Shown here: positions 1 through 7,503 of the stretch, one piece after another
Layout: each line of letters begins with the position of its first letter
How positions within the stretch are numbered: the first letter of the stretch is position 1
DNA from: Phycisphaerales bacterium
Lineage (GTDB): Bacteria > Planctomycetota > Phycisphaerae > Phycisphaerales > UBA1924
Assembly: GCA_020847175.1 (NCBI GenBank)
Contig: JADLCM010000005.1
Coordinates: 1 to 64,000, forward strand
DNA length: 64,000 nucleotides
Direction: 5' to 3'
Made by a program: the position numbers and the translations under genes
Notes under the pieces: model-generated
What the model saw: only the letters and a program-made list of their open reading frames with translations
Database searches by the model: none
What the model was told of the DNA's origin: nothing

Positions 1-503
1 CGAACGCCGCGTAGCCCGCCGGGCATCGGGGCGGAAACACCCTGCCCCGATGATCGAAAGGCCGACATCACGCGCTCACGCCGAAACACGCGGCACAATC
101 GCACGGTTGCTCAGAGGTCTCCACAGTTGTTCTGGCGATTGGTCTTGCTTTAGCGGTCGCTGACCCAAACTCGTTCCTAGGCGCTCTTCCGTTTGCGCCA
201 TCGCTGCCGCTCGCTGGTACCGCTTGTTGGTTCATCTGGCACGGGGCGACCGCCGGCGTTGTCGAAGAGGTCACCGCAGCTGGCGTCCGCGTTGCTCGCT
301 TCGGAAGGAAGCGCACGATCCCCCGGGAAGAGACGGACCGTTGCGTTGTTATCGCAGCTGCCGGACCGACGCTCCTTCTACGACTGCAGCTTGGGGGCGA
401 TCAATCCGCGTGGGCGTGGGCGCGCCCCGACCAATGGCACCGTCTCCTGGTCCACGCGCGCACGCCGATCGGCGAAGCTTGTCTCGCCTCGCCAGATTCG
501 CAG
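1..503. other. Region upstream of the annotated membrane-protein start, mostly open in frame
   Basis: No separate gene is supported here. Bases 54-503 form an uninterrupted extension of the downstream frame, and bases 50-160 carry a short open stretch beginning with ATG in another frame. Together they are best read as the 5' half of the downstream membrane-protein gene. Bases 38-43 (CACCCT) could be its -10 element. Nothing was recognised in bases 1-37. Confidence 0.4.
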
Positions 504-947
504 ATGCTGCGCCACCCAGTCCTGTCCGGCTTCGTGATGACGATCATCGTGGCCACGGGCTTTACGATGTGGCCGTTGATCGACGTCGCCGTCGGGCGAC
601 GACCGCTCTACGGCCCCCTCCCGCCTCTGTGCATAGGGCTGATCTGCGCCTTGGCCGCGAGGCCCGTGCCCTGGCGTTGGATTCTTGGCCTGCGGCAAGC
701 GCAGTCCACGCCGGAAGGGCTTCACATCACGAATGGAAAGGGGAACGTGTGCTCATCGCTTCGATGGCTCGAAGCGATCGTGTCGGTCGTGGGGCCTGAA
801 ATCGGAGGGGTGTGGATGCTGACTGTCCAAGCAAACTCGAAACGGCATCGCATACCGATAGCGGCCGGGGCGATCATTCATGTCCTGTGCCATGCACGCG
901 AGGGCGGGGCGGTCGTTGATTTGCTCGCTTCAAAGGCGAGTCTTTGA
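504..947 (+). CDS. Hypothetical membrane protein, 3' part of a probably frameshifted gene
   Basis: I do not recognise this 147-residue product. Two hydrophobic stretches stand out, residues about 6-30 and 38-55, followed by a soluble C-terminal part, so it is probably an inner-membrane protein. The ATG at 504 is unlikely to be the true start. The same frame is open from 54 and encodes another convincing hydrophobic stretch (from about 126) with protein-like composition, yet it contains no ATG, GTG or TTG before 504. An ATG at 50 in a different frame is preceded by CACCCT six bases upstream, like the leaderless starts elsewhere in this window, and its frame runs to a TGA at 161. A one-base shift between 50 and 161 would join the two into one gene of about 298 codons. 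It converges on recG. Confidence 0.5.
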   Translation: MLRHPVLSGFVMTIIVATGFTMWPLIDVAVGRRPLYGPLPPLCIGLICALAARPVPWRWILGLRQAQSTPEGLHITNGKGNVCSSLRWLEAIVSVVGPEIGGVWMLTVQANSKRHRIPIAAGAIIHVLCHAREGGAVVDLLASKASL

Positions 948-992
948 TCGACGCCAAGCCTTGCCGATCTTCCACCCGCCTTCGGCCCCACC

Positions 993-3077
993 TCACCCCA
1001 CATCTGCCAGCCCAAGCGCCTCACCATACGTCTTGAGCAGCCGCGCCCGCAGCAACTTCTCATCGGGGGCGGCGAGGCCCGGCGAACGCTCGATCCATGC
1101 CGCCGCGTCGCGCCGGGCGAGGGCGAGGAGTTCGCGGTCGCGCATGAGGTCGGCCACCTTGAAGGGCGGCAGGCCGCTCTGGCGTGCCCCGAAGACCTCG
1201 CCCGGGCCGCGCAGTTCAAAGTCGCGCTCGGCGAGGGCGAAGCCGTCACTGATGGTGCGGGCGGCCTCGAGGCGGGCCTGCGATTCGGGCGTAGCGGGGT
1301 CGCCGATGAGCACGCAGACACTGGGGCGGGTGCCGCGCCCGATGCGACCGCGAAGCTGGTGAAGCTGGGCGAGGCCGAAGCGATCGGCGCTCTCGACGAT
1401 CATGATCGAGGCGTTGGGCACATCCACGCCGACCTCGATGATGGTGGTGCAGACGAGGGCGTGCACTTCGCCGGCGCGGAACCGGCGCATGACCCGTTCG
1501 CGGTCGGCCGCCTTGAGGCGTCCGTGGAGCACGCCCAGCGCAAGGCCCGCGAAGGGCCCGTCGCCCAGCGCGGTGTGGAGCGCCTCGACCGAGGCGAGGT
1601 CTTCTGACTCGTCGATGCTGGGGGCCACGATGTACGCCTGCTCGCCCGCCTCCAGGCGGGTGCGGGCCCAGGCGAGCACCTCGGCCCGCCTGGCCGATGG
1701 CACCACGCGGGTGCGCACGGGCTTGCGCCCCGGGGGCAGGCCGGTGATCGTGGAGACGTCGAGGTCGCCGAAGAGCGTGATCGCGAGGGTGCGCGGGATG
1801 GGCGTAGCGGTCATCACGAGCACGTGCGGGGCGCTGGAGGCATCCTCGGCCTTGGCCCGCAGCCGGGCCCGCTGGTGCACGCCGAAGCGGTGCTGCTCGT
1901 CCACCACCACCAGCGCCAGCGAGGCAAAGGCCACGTCCTCGGTGAGGAGCGCGTGCGTGCCGATCAGGATGTCGATCTCGCCGGCGCGGAGACGCTTCAG
2001 GAGCCCCGGGCGATCCGCCTTGGGCGTGCTGCCCGTCAGCAGCGCCACCCGCACGCGTGAGCCCCTGAGCATGTCGCCGATGGTCGCGGCGTGCTGCTCG
2101 GCGAGAATTTCGCTGGGCGCCATGAGAGCCGCCTGGTGCCTGCCCGCGACCGCGAGCAGCATGGCGTAGAGGGCGACCGCGGTCTTGCCGCTGCCGACAT
2201 CGCCCTGGAGCAGGCGGTTGGCGGGCATGTCGCGGGCGAGATCGCGGGCGATTTCGGCGACCACGGTGTTCTGCGCGCCGGTGAGCGCAAAGGAAAGCCG
2301 CTTGCGGATGTGCGCATCGACGGCGGGCGAGCACGCGAGCCGCGGGGCCCGGCGGGACATCCGGGTTTCGCGCCGGCGCAGGTGCACGCCGAGCTGCAGC
2401 AGCAGGAGCTCGTCGAAGGCGAGACGCCGGCGCGCCTCAAGGGCTTCGCGCTCGTCCGCGGGCCGGTGGATCATCCGGTAGGCGTCGCGCAGCGCGGGCA
2501 GGGCCCGTTCGCGGCGGTAGTCCTCGGGCAGGTGGTCTTCGATGAGCGGCAGGGCCCGATCCAGCACCGCTCCGACGGCGCGCTCGATGCGCCTGGACGC
2601 GATCGCTTCGCTCGCCGGGTAGACCGGGCGGATGCGGGCCTCGGCGGGCGGCTCATCGCCGTCCAGGATCTCGTACTGGGGGTTGGCGAGCTGGAGCCCC
2701 GGGCCGCGCTGACGGGTCTTGCCCTGCACGCGGAGCCGGGCGCCGGGCATGATCGATTTGCGCAGGAACGCGCCGTTGAACCACACCAGGTCGATGCGCC
2801 CCGTGTCGTCGCAGAGGACGGCCTCAAGCCGCTCCTTGCCGCGCGTGCCGGCGAGGCGCGTCGCGGTGATCTCGCCCCGGGCGGCGACGATCTGCTCGGC
2901 CTTGAGAGTGCGCAGCGGTGCCTCGGCCTCGATGCGCTCGTGGCGCATCGGCAGGTGGGCGAGCAGGTGGCCCAGCCGGGTGATGCCGAGGCCCGCGAGG
3001 TCCGCGGCTGCCTTGGGGCCGATGCCCTTGAGCCCGGCCAGGGGCGTATGGAACGTGATGGCCTCGGCGCCGGGCAT
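993..3077 (-). CDS. recG: ATP-dependent DNA helicase RecG
   Basis: This is the RecG branch-migration helicase, which reverses stalled forks and processes Holliday junctions in the cytoplasm. The 694-residue product has the family length. The N-terminal wedge region contains a helix-hairpin-helix-like GIGPKAAADL segment and an OB-fold stretch. The superfamily 2 core follows, with Walker A GDVGSGKT, the RecG-type DEQHRFGV box, TATPIPRT and the QLRGRIGRG motif VI. I chose ATG 3077 over an in-frame GTG at 3092 because TACCCT (3084-3089) lies six bases before the ATG and overlaps the region just after the GTG, as in other apparently leaderless genes here. atpG lies about 50 bp upstream on the same strand. 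There is no functional reason for the pairing. Confidence 0.96.
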   Translation of the reverse strand: MPGAEAITFHTPLAGLKGIGPKAAADLAGLGITRLGHLLAHLPMRHERIEAEAPLRTLKAEQIVAARGEITATRLAGTRGKERLEAVLCDDTGRIDLVWFNGAFLRKSIMPGARLRVQGKTRQRGPGLQLANPQYEILDGDEPPAEARIRPVYPASEAIASRRIERAVGAVLDRALPLIEDHLPEDYRRERALPALRDAYRMIHRPADEREALEARRRLAFDELLLLQLGVHLRRRETRMSRRAPRLACSPAVDAHIRKRLSFALTGAQNTVVAEIARDLARDMPANRLLQGDVGSGKTAVALYAMLLAVAGRHQAALMAPSEILAEQHAATIGDMLRGSRVRVALLTGSTPKADRPGLLKRLRAGEIDILIGTHALLTEDVAFASLALVVVDEQHRFGVHQRARLRAKAEDASSAPHVLVMTATPIPRTLAITLFGDLDVSTITGLPPGRKPVRTRVVPSARRAEVLAWARTRLEAGEQAYIVAPSIDESEDLASVEALHTALGDGPFAGLALGVLHGRLKAADRERVMRRFRAGEVHALVCTTIIEVGVDVPNASIMIVESADRFGLAQLHQLRGRIGRGTRPSVCVLIGDPATPESQARLEAARTISDGFALAERDFELRGPGEVFGARQSGLPPFKVADLMRDRELLALARRDAAAWIERSPGLAAPDEKLLRARLLKTYGEALGLADVG

Positions 3078-3130
3078 CGCGTGAGGGTACACGCCCGCCG
3101 CAACCCCTCACCCCGCGGTCAGCCCGCCGG

Positions 3131-3997
3131 TCACGACAGCGCCGCAGCGCCGCCGATGATCTCGGTGAGTTCGGTGGTGATCTGGGCCTGGCGAGCCCGG
3201 TTGTACTTGCGGCTGAGGAGTTTGCCCATCTTGCCGGCGTTGTCCGTGGCAGCCTTCATCGCCACCATGCGGGCGACGTGCTCGCTCACCACCGCGTCGT
3301 TGAAGGCCTGGAAGAGCAGGGCCTTGACCGCCGCGGGGATGATCGACCCCAGCAGTTCCTTCTCGCCCGGGCTGAACTCAAACTGCACTCCCGCCTTCGT
3401 GCCGGCGCTCTCGCTGGCCTTGAAGGGCAGGAGCTGCAGCACTTCGGGGGCCTGGCGACCCGCGGACATGTACTTCATATACACCACGCGCACCGCCGAG
3501 ACCTCGCCCGCGACGAAGCGTTCGATGTACTCCCGGGCGAGGCGTTCGACATCTTCGACCTGCGGCTTGTCGCCGAACTGCGTGTGATGGCGCGCCACGT
3601 TCACCTTGTTGAACTTGAGCACGATGGCGCCCTTCTTGCCCACCACCTCCACGGGGCCTGACGAGGCCTTCTCGCTCGCCCGCAGGTGACGCATCGAGGT
3701 GCGAAGGACGTTGCCGTTGTAGGGCCCGCACAGGCCGCGCTCGCTGGTGAGGATAAGCGTGAGTTCGGGCTTGCCCGCGGCCCCCTGCACCCCAGAAAGG
3801 AGCGGGTGATCCGCCCCTTCCATCGAGGCGAGTTCACCCACGAGGGACATGAGCGCCTCGGTGTAAGGCTTGGTCGCGACCGACGCCTGCTGCGCCCGGG
3901 CGAACTTGCTCGTGGCGATCATCTGCATCGTCTTGGTGATGCGGCGGATGTTGCCGACCGCCTTCATCCGCTTCTTGATTTCGCGACTCTTGGCCAT
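3131..3997 (-). CDS. atpG: F-type ATP synthase gamma subunit
   Basis: This is the central rotor shaft of F1Fo ATP synthase, coupling proton flow to catalysis in the alpha/beta hexamer. The 288-residue product matches the family length. The N-terminal coiled-coil helix REIKKRMKAVGNIRRITKTM and the C-terminal helix NRARQAQITTELTEIIGGAA are both typical. I chose the ATG at 3997 because the protein then begins MAKSREIKK, as in homologues. TACGCT lies nine bases upstream and there is no convincing Shine-Dalgarno site. The odd feature is context. atpG normally sits between atpA and atpD, but here it is flanked by recG and a divergent lipoprotein gene, and no other ATP synthase subunit is in the window. 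Confidence 0.95.
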   Translation of the reverse strand: MAKSREIKKRMKAVGNIRRITKTMQMIATSKFARAQQASVATKPYTEALMSLVGELASMEGADHPLLSGVQGAAGKPELTLILTSERGLCGPYNGNVLRTSMRHLRASEKASSGPVEVVGKKGAIVLKFNKVNVARHHTQFGDKPQVEDVERLAREYIERFVAGEVSAVRVVYMKYMSAGRQAPEVLQLLPFKASESAGTKAGVQFEFSPGEKELLGSIIPAAVKALLFQAFNDAVVSEHVARMVAMKAATDNAGKMGKLLSRKYNRARQAQITTELTEIIGGAAALS

Positions 3998-4041
3998 AGG
4001 GAGGCAAGCGTAGCGCGGCACGCGAACCCCGTCCCGGAGCC

Positions 4042-4070
4042 TTGCTCATTTGGCCTCGGTTCGGTACACT
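4042..4070 (+). promoter_or_regulatory. Sigma-70-like promoter of the PEGA lipoprotein gene
   Basis: A -35 element TTGCTC (4042-4047) and a -10 element TACACT (4065-4070) are separated by exactly 17 bp. A start around 4077 gives a leader of about 30 nt that includes an AAGGAG site before ATG 4108. This is one of the few places in the window where both promoter boxes can be read. Confidence 0.6.
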
Positions 4071-4107
4071 GATCGTCCTTGCCAAACTTTTTTCAAGGAG
4101 TGATCGC

Positions 4108-4650
4108 ATGCGTTGCTTGAGCTGGGCCTCAGTCGTCCTCATCGGCTCGTCGATCAGCCTGGTGGGATGCGGCACGATCATTCACGGATCCAGCCAAACC
4201 GTCATGGTTTCGAGCCAGCCGCCGGGGGCGACGATTTCGGTCGACAACGGGATGGTGCTGACAACTCCTTCCAGTGTGAAACTTGAGCGCAAGCGCGACT
4301 ATGTGCTGACCATCAGCAAGCCGGGCTACATGAGCCAGACGGTGCCGATCAACAGCGTGCTCAGCGGCTGGTTGGCAGGGAACATCATCTTCGGCGGGCT
4401 CATCGGGGGCGGCGTTGACCTCGCCTCGGGCGCGGCCTACACGCTGACACCCGCCCAGATCTCGATCACATTGCAGCCGCTCGCGGCGGGCCAGCAGGAC
4501 ACGGGCATTGTGCAGGGGGCGATGACGACTCAACAGAAACTCGACGCGCTGGAGTCACTGCGCGCCCAAGGCGTCGTCACCGAGAAGGAGTACGAAGCCA
4601 GCAAGGCGAAGCTCAACGAAGATCTGAAGCGCGAGATTAGGGGGAGTTGA
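4108..4650 (+). CDS. Lipoprotein with PEGA domain and SHOCT-like C-terminus
   Basis: This 180-residue protein has a lipoprotein signal peptide ending in the lipobox LVGC (about residues 16-19), so it should be lipid-anchored. A PEGA-type beta domain follows (about residues 33-75, with SSQPPGATISVD and a KPGYMSQ segment). A glycine-rich hydrophobic segment comes next (about 85-110). The end (about residues 143-176, KLDALESLRAQGVVTEKEYE) has the spacing of a SHOCT oligomerisation motif. ATG 4108 has AAGGAG seven bases upstream and a readable promoter further up. Its 3' end overlaps the convergent antiporter gene by 14 bp. The function is unknown; an envelope role is inferred from the domains. 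Confidence 0.85.
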   Translation: MRCLSWASVVLIGSSISLVGCGTIIHGSSQTVMVSSQPPGATISVDNGMVLTTPSSVKLERKRDYVLTISKPGYMSQTVPINSVLSGWLAGNIIFGGLIGGGVDLASGAAYTLTPAQISITLQPLAAGQQDTGIVQGAMTTQQKLDALESLRAQGVVTEKEYEASKAKLNEDLKREIRGS

Positions 4651-6466
4651 CCCCCGTGCTTCGATTCAGATCACTCTCTTCCCCGCCCCCGCTCCCGCCG
4701 GGCGCCGCCTCCGCCAGCACGATGCACACGGTATCCACCCCGGGCTTCCCCGGGGCGTGAACCAGCGGCCGCCCTTGATGGATCCACATGAGCGGGATGC
4801 TCCCCGGCTGAGGGTGGGGCGCGGACGAGACCGCGAGTTCGCCGATCGCCAGGCCGTGCAGCACCGCCCCCAGGGGTGAGGCGACCCGGGCCTCATCCTC
4901 GGCGAGGCCGACCAGCGCCGCGAGCGGCGCGTGGTGTTCTTCGACCCACGCGCGCGCCTGGCCGCGCCGGATCACCGCGGCGCCCCAGCGGGCCGCGGTG
5001 GTGTCCACGGCCTCGTTGCCGGTCAGGGCCAGCACGCAGGCGAGAGATGGATCGAGCACGCGCTGCTCCAGTTCGCTCTCGTCGGTCGCGTCGATGTGCA
5101 CCGCGCGAAGCCCCTGCTGCGTTGCGAGGCGCACGCGCTCCGCGTTGGCATCAGCGAGCACGACAGGCACGTGCCGCGCCGACAACTGCTCCGCGAGCGC
5201 GGTCGAGAGCCGGTGGATGCCGACGAGCAGCACCTTGGATTCATCCGGGGCGCGCACCCGCAGCAGCCCCGCGAGGGGCCCGGCGAAGGTGGACGACCAG
5301 GCGACGGAGACCACGACCAGCAGCAGCACGATCAGTTCCGCCCGGGCCGCCGCCTCCGCGAGCCCGCCGTGGCCTGCCGAGCGCACGGTCTCCGCGACGA
5401 GGGCGGCGGAAGAGACGGCGACGATGCCCCTCGGCCCCATCAGCGCCATGTACGTGCGTTCACGGATCGAGAGGGGAGAACGCCAGGTGGAGAGCGCCAC
5501 GCAGAGCGGGCGCACGATGATGAGCACCGCCCCCACGAACACCCATTCGCGCCAGCCGACCTCGCGCAGGCGCCCCAGCTCGAACCGCGACGCGAGAAGC
5601 ACGAACAGCGTACCCACGAGCGGCACGGCGATGTTCTCCATCGCGTGGCGGACCATCGCCGTCCGCCGGCCCAGACCGCGCGCCATCACCAGGCCCATGA
5701 CCGCGGTGGCCACGAGGCTCGCCTCGTGGCGCAGGAGTTCGGCAAGCCCCGCCCCCAGCAGGCACGACGCCAGGCAGAGCGTGACGACCCCCTCGTCGCC
5801 GGCACGCCCCCGCCACGCCGGGCGGCGGCTGAGCCACACCGTAAGCAGCGCGAGAGGCACGGCCACCACCAGCCCCGCCACGAACGGCAGGGCGTAGTCG
5901 CCCGCCAGGTCACCGGAGGCGGCGGAGAGCGCGAGTTCCCGCCCGGTGGAGACCACTTCCAGCGTCACGACGGTCGCGATGACGCCGATGGGGTCGATGA
6001 GAATGGCTTCGGCGAGCAGGGCGGAGTGGACGCCCTTGGTCAGGCGCACGCGCCGCAGAATCGGCACGACGACCGTGGGCCCGGTGACGATCAGGATCGC
6101 GCCGAGCAGGGCCGCGATGCCGGGGGACAGGCCGAGCAGCCACCACCCGAGAAAGCCGCAGCCCAGCCAGGAGACGAGGGCGCCGATGGTCAGCAGGCCC
6201 CGCGTGGCCCGGGGGGCCTGCGCGATCGAGTCTCGGTCCAGGTGCAGCGCCCCCTCGTAGACCAGCAGCCCCACCACGACCGCGACCATGCCCCGCATGG
6301 CCCCCGCGAGCGGCTCGGGATCGACGATGCCGAGCACGGAGGGGCCCGCGAGCACCCCCACGCCCATCAGCGGCAGGAGCCCCGGGATGCGCGCCCGCTG
6401 GCAGAGCAGCGACACGCCGGCCCCGAGACCGATCGACAGCGCGAGCGTGGCGGTGGGGCCTGACAT
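4637..6466 (-). CDS. Cation:proton antiporter with C-terminal TrkA-N (RCK) domain
   Basis: This is a monovalent cation:proton antiporter of the CPA superfamily, 609 residues. About 12 hydrophobic segments fill residues 1-395. They include the family-like stretch LLAEAILIDPIGVIATVV, where the conserved Asp pair is replaced by IDP. Residues about 405-515 form a Rossmann TrkA-N domain (VLLVGIHRLSTALAEQL), which in related transporters senses nucleotide. The C-terminal 80 residues are hydrophilic. I chose ATG 6466 because TACGAT lies seven bases upstream, and the earlier ATG at 6475 is part of that hexamer. The transported ion (Na+ or K+) cannot be decided from sequence. A PhnP-like hydrolase gene lies upstream on the same strand. 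Confidence 0.9.
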   Translation of the reverse strand: MSGPTATLALSIGLGAGVSLLCQRARIPGLLPLMGVGVLAGPSVLGIVDPEPLAGAMRGMVAVVVGLLVYEGALHLDRDSIAQAPRATRGLLTIGALVSWLGCGFLGWWLLGLSPGIAALLGAILIVTGPTVVVPILRRVRLTKGVHSALLAEAILIDPIGVIATVVTLEVVSTGRELALSAASGDLAGDYALPFVAGLVVAVPLALLTVWLSRRPAWRGRAGDEGVVTLCLASCLLGAGLAELLRHEASLVATAVMGLVMARGLGRRTAMVRHAMENIAVPLVGTLFVLLASRFELGRLREVGWREWVFVGAVLIIVRPLCVALSTWRSPLSIRERTYMALMGPRGIVAVSSAALVAETVRSAGHGGLAEAAARAELIVLLLVVVSVAWSSTFAGPLAGLLRVRAPDESKVLLVGIHRLSTALAEQLSARHVPVVLADANAERVRLATQQGLRAVHIDATDESELEQRVLDPSLACVLALTGNEAVDTTAARWGAAVIRRGQARAWVEEHHAPLAALVGLAEDEARVASPLGAVLHGLAIGELAVSSAPHPQPGSIPLMWIHQGRPLVHAPGKPGVDTVCIVLAEAAPGGSGGGEESDLNRSTGVNSP

Positions 6467-6534
6467 GGCGGGCATCGTACGGCGCGCTTCGGCCCGCACC
6501 AGAGGTTCACGCGCTGCATCGCGCGGTCGAAGTC

Positions 6535-7356
6535 TCAGCCCTCGCCGAGCACGAGCCCGTCGTGCGCGAGAAAGACGCCCGGGGGCAGGTCGGCCTGGGT
6601 TGCGGCGTGCGCGAGGTCGTGGCTCATGTGGATGAAGTACGTCGCCGTCGCGCCCATCTGCTCGGCGGCCCGGAGGGCCTGCTCCACGGTGAAGTGCGTG
6701 GGGTGCCTGCGATGGCGGAGCGCGCCGAGCACGAGCGTGCGCAGGCCCGCGAGCAGGGGCCAGGATTCCGGCGGGATGCCGCTCACGTCGGTGCAGTACG
6801 CCAGGGGGAGGGGCGAGCCCGCCGGGGCCGGGCCGAGGTGATCGAACCTGAAGCCCACGATCGGCAGGCGTCCGTGCAGCAGCCGCACCGGCGTCACCCG
6901 GACTCCGTGCAGCACGAGCGGGAGGTCGGGTTCGATCATGTGCGGCACGAGGGTGGCGACGAACGAATCGTTGACGTTTTTGTCTCTGCTGAAGATGTGC
7001 ATGTACACGCGCCGGAGAAACTCGAGCGTGTGCAGTTCGGCGTAGATGTCGATGGGCTTCTGCATCACGGCGTTGAACCGGCGCAGTTCATCCACCCCCC
7101 AGGTGTGATCGACATGGTTGTGCGTGAAGAGCACGGCGTCGCAGCGCCCGATGCCGTGCGCGAGCGCCTGCTGGCGCAAGTCCGGGCCGCAGTCGATCAG
7201 CAGCACGCGCTCGACGCCCCCGGCATCGACAAACCGCAGCGCCCCCGCGCTCCGCAGCCGCCGGTCGCGCGGATCATGCGAGCGGCACACCTCGCAGCCG
7301 CACCCGATGGTCGGCACGCCCGCGCTCGTGCCCGTGCCCAGAAACATGAAGCGCAT
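6535..7356 (-). CDS. MBL-fold metallohydrolase, PhnP-like
   Basis: This is a cytoplasmic metallo-beta-lactamase-fold hydrolase of the PhnP-like group, 273 residues. The N-terminus (FLGTGTSAGVPTIGC) with a CGCEVC pair and the metal motif THNHVDH (about residue 78) place it near PhnP-type phosphodiesterases, in which the Cys residues bind a structural zinc. Further ligands are likely in CTDVSG and HMSHD near residues 190 and 245. PhnP cleaves cyclic ribosyl phosphate, but no phn genes are nearby, so the substrate is unknown. ATG 7356 is preceded by TATCCT eight bases upstream and has no Shine-Dalgarno site. It lies about 70 bp upstream of the antiporter gene. Confidence 0.87.
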   Translation of the reverse strand: MRFMFLGTGTSAGVPTIGCGCEVCRSHDPRDRRLRSAGALRFVDAGGVERVLLIDCGPDLRQQALAHGIGRCDAVLFTHNHVDHTWGVDELRRFNAVMQKPIDIYAELHTLEFLRRVYMHIFSRDKNVNDSFVATLVPHMIEPDLPLVLHGVRVTPVRLLHGRLPIVGFRFDHLGPAPAGSPLPLAYCTDVSGIPPESWPLLAGLRTLVLGALRHRRHPTHFTVEQALRAAEQMGATATYFIHMSHDLAHAATQADLPPGVFLAHDGLVLGEG

Positions 7357-7437
7357 GGTGGGCGAGGATAGGGGCGGGGCGCGGGCGATGAACGGGCGAC
7401 GTGCCGGCGCCGCCTCCGACAGCCATGCGAGCCGGAA

Positions 7438-7470
7438 ACAAGCACGCCCGGCGTCAACCGGGCGTGCTCG
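7438..7470 (-). terminator. Terminator of the secreted metalloprotease gene
   Basis: An 11-bp GC-rich stem (arms 7441-7451 and 7458-7468) with a six-base loop lies 33 bp past the protease stop codon on the minus strand. A short T-rich tract (TGTTT) follows. Confidence 0.65.
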
Positions 7471-7503
7471 GAAGTCACAGGTTGACGATCCGACGAGGCT
7501 CGC

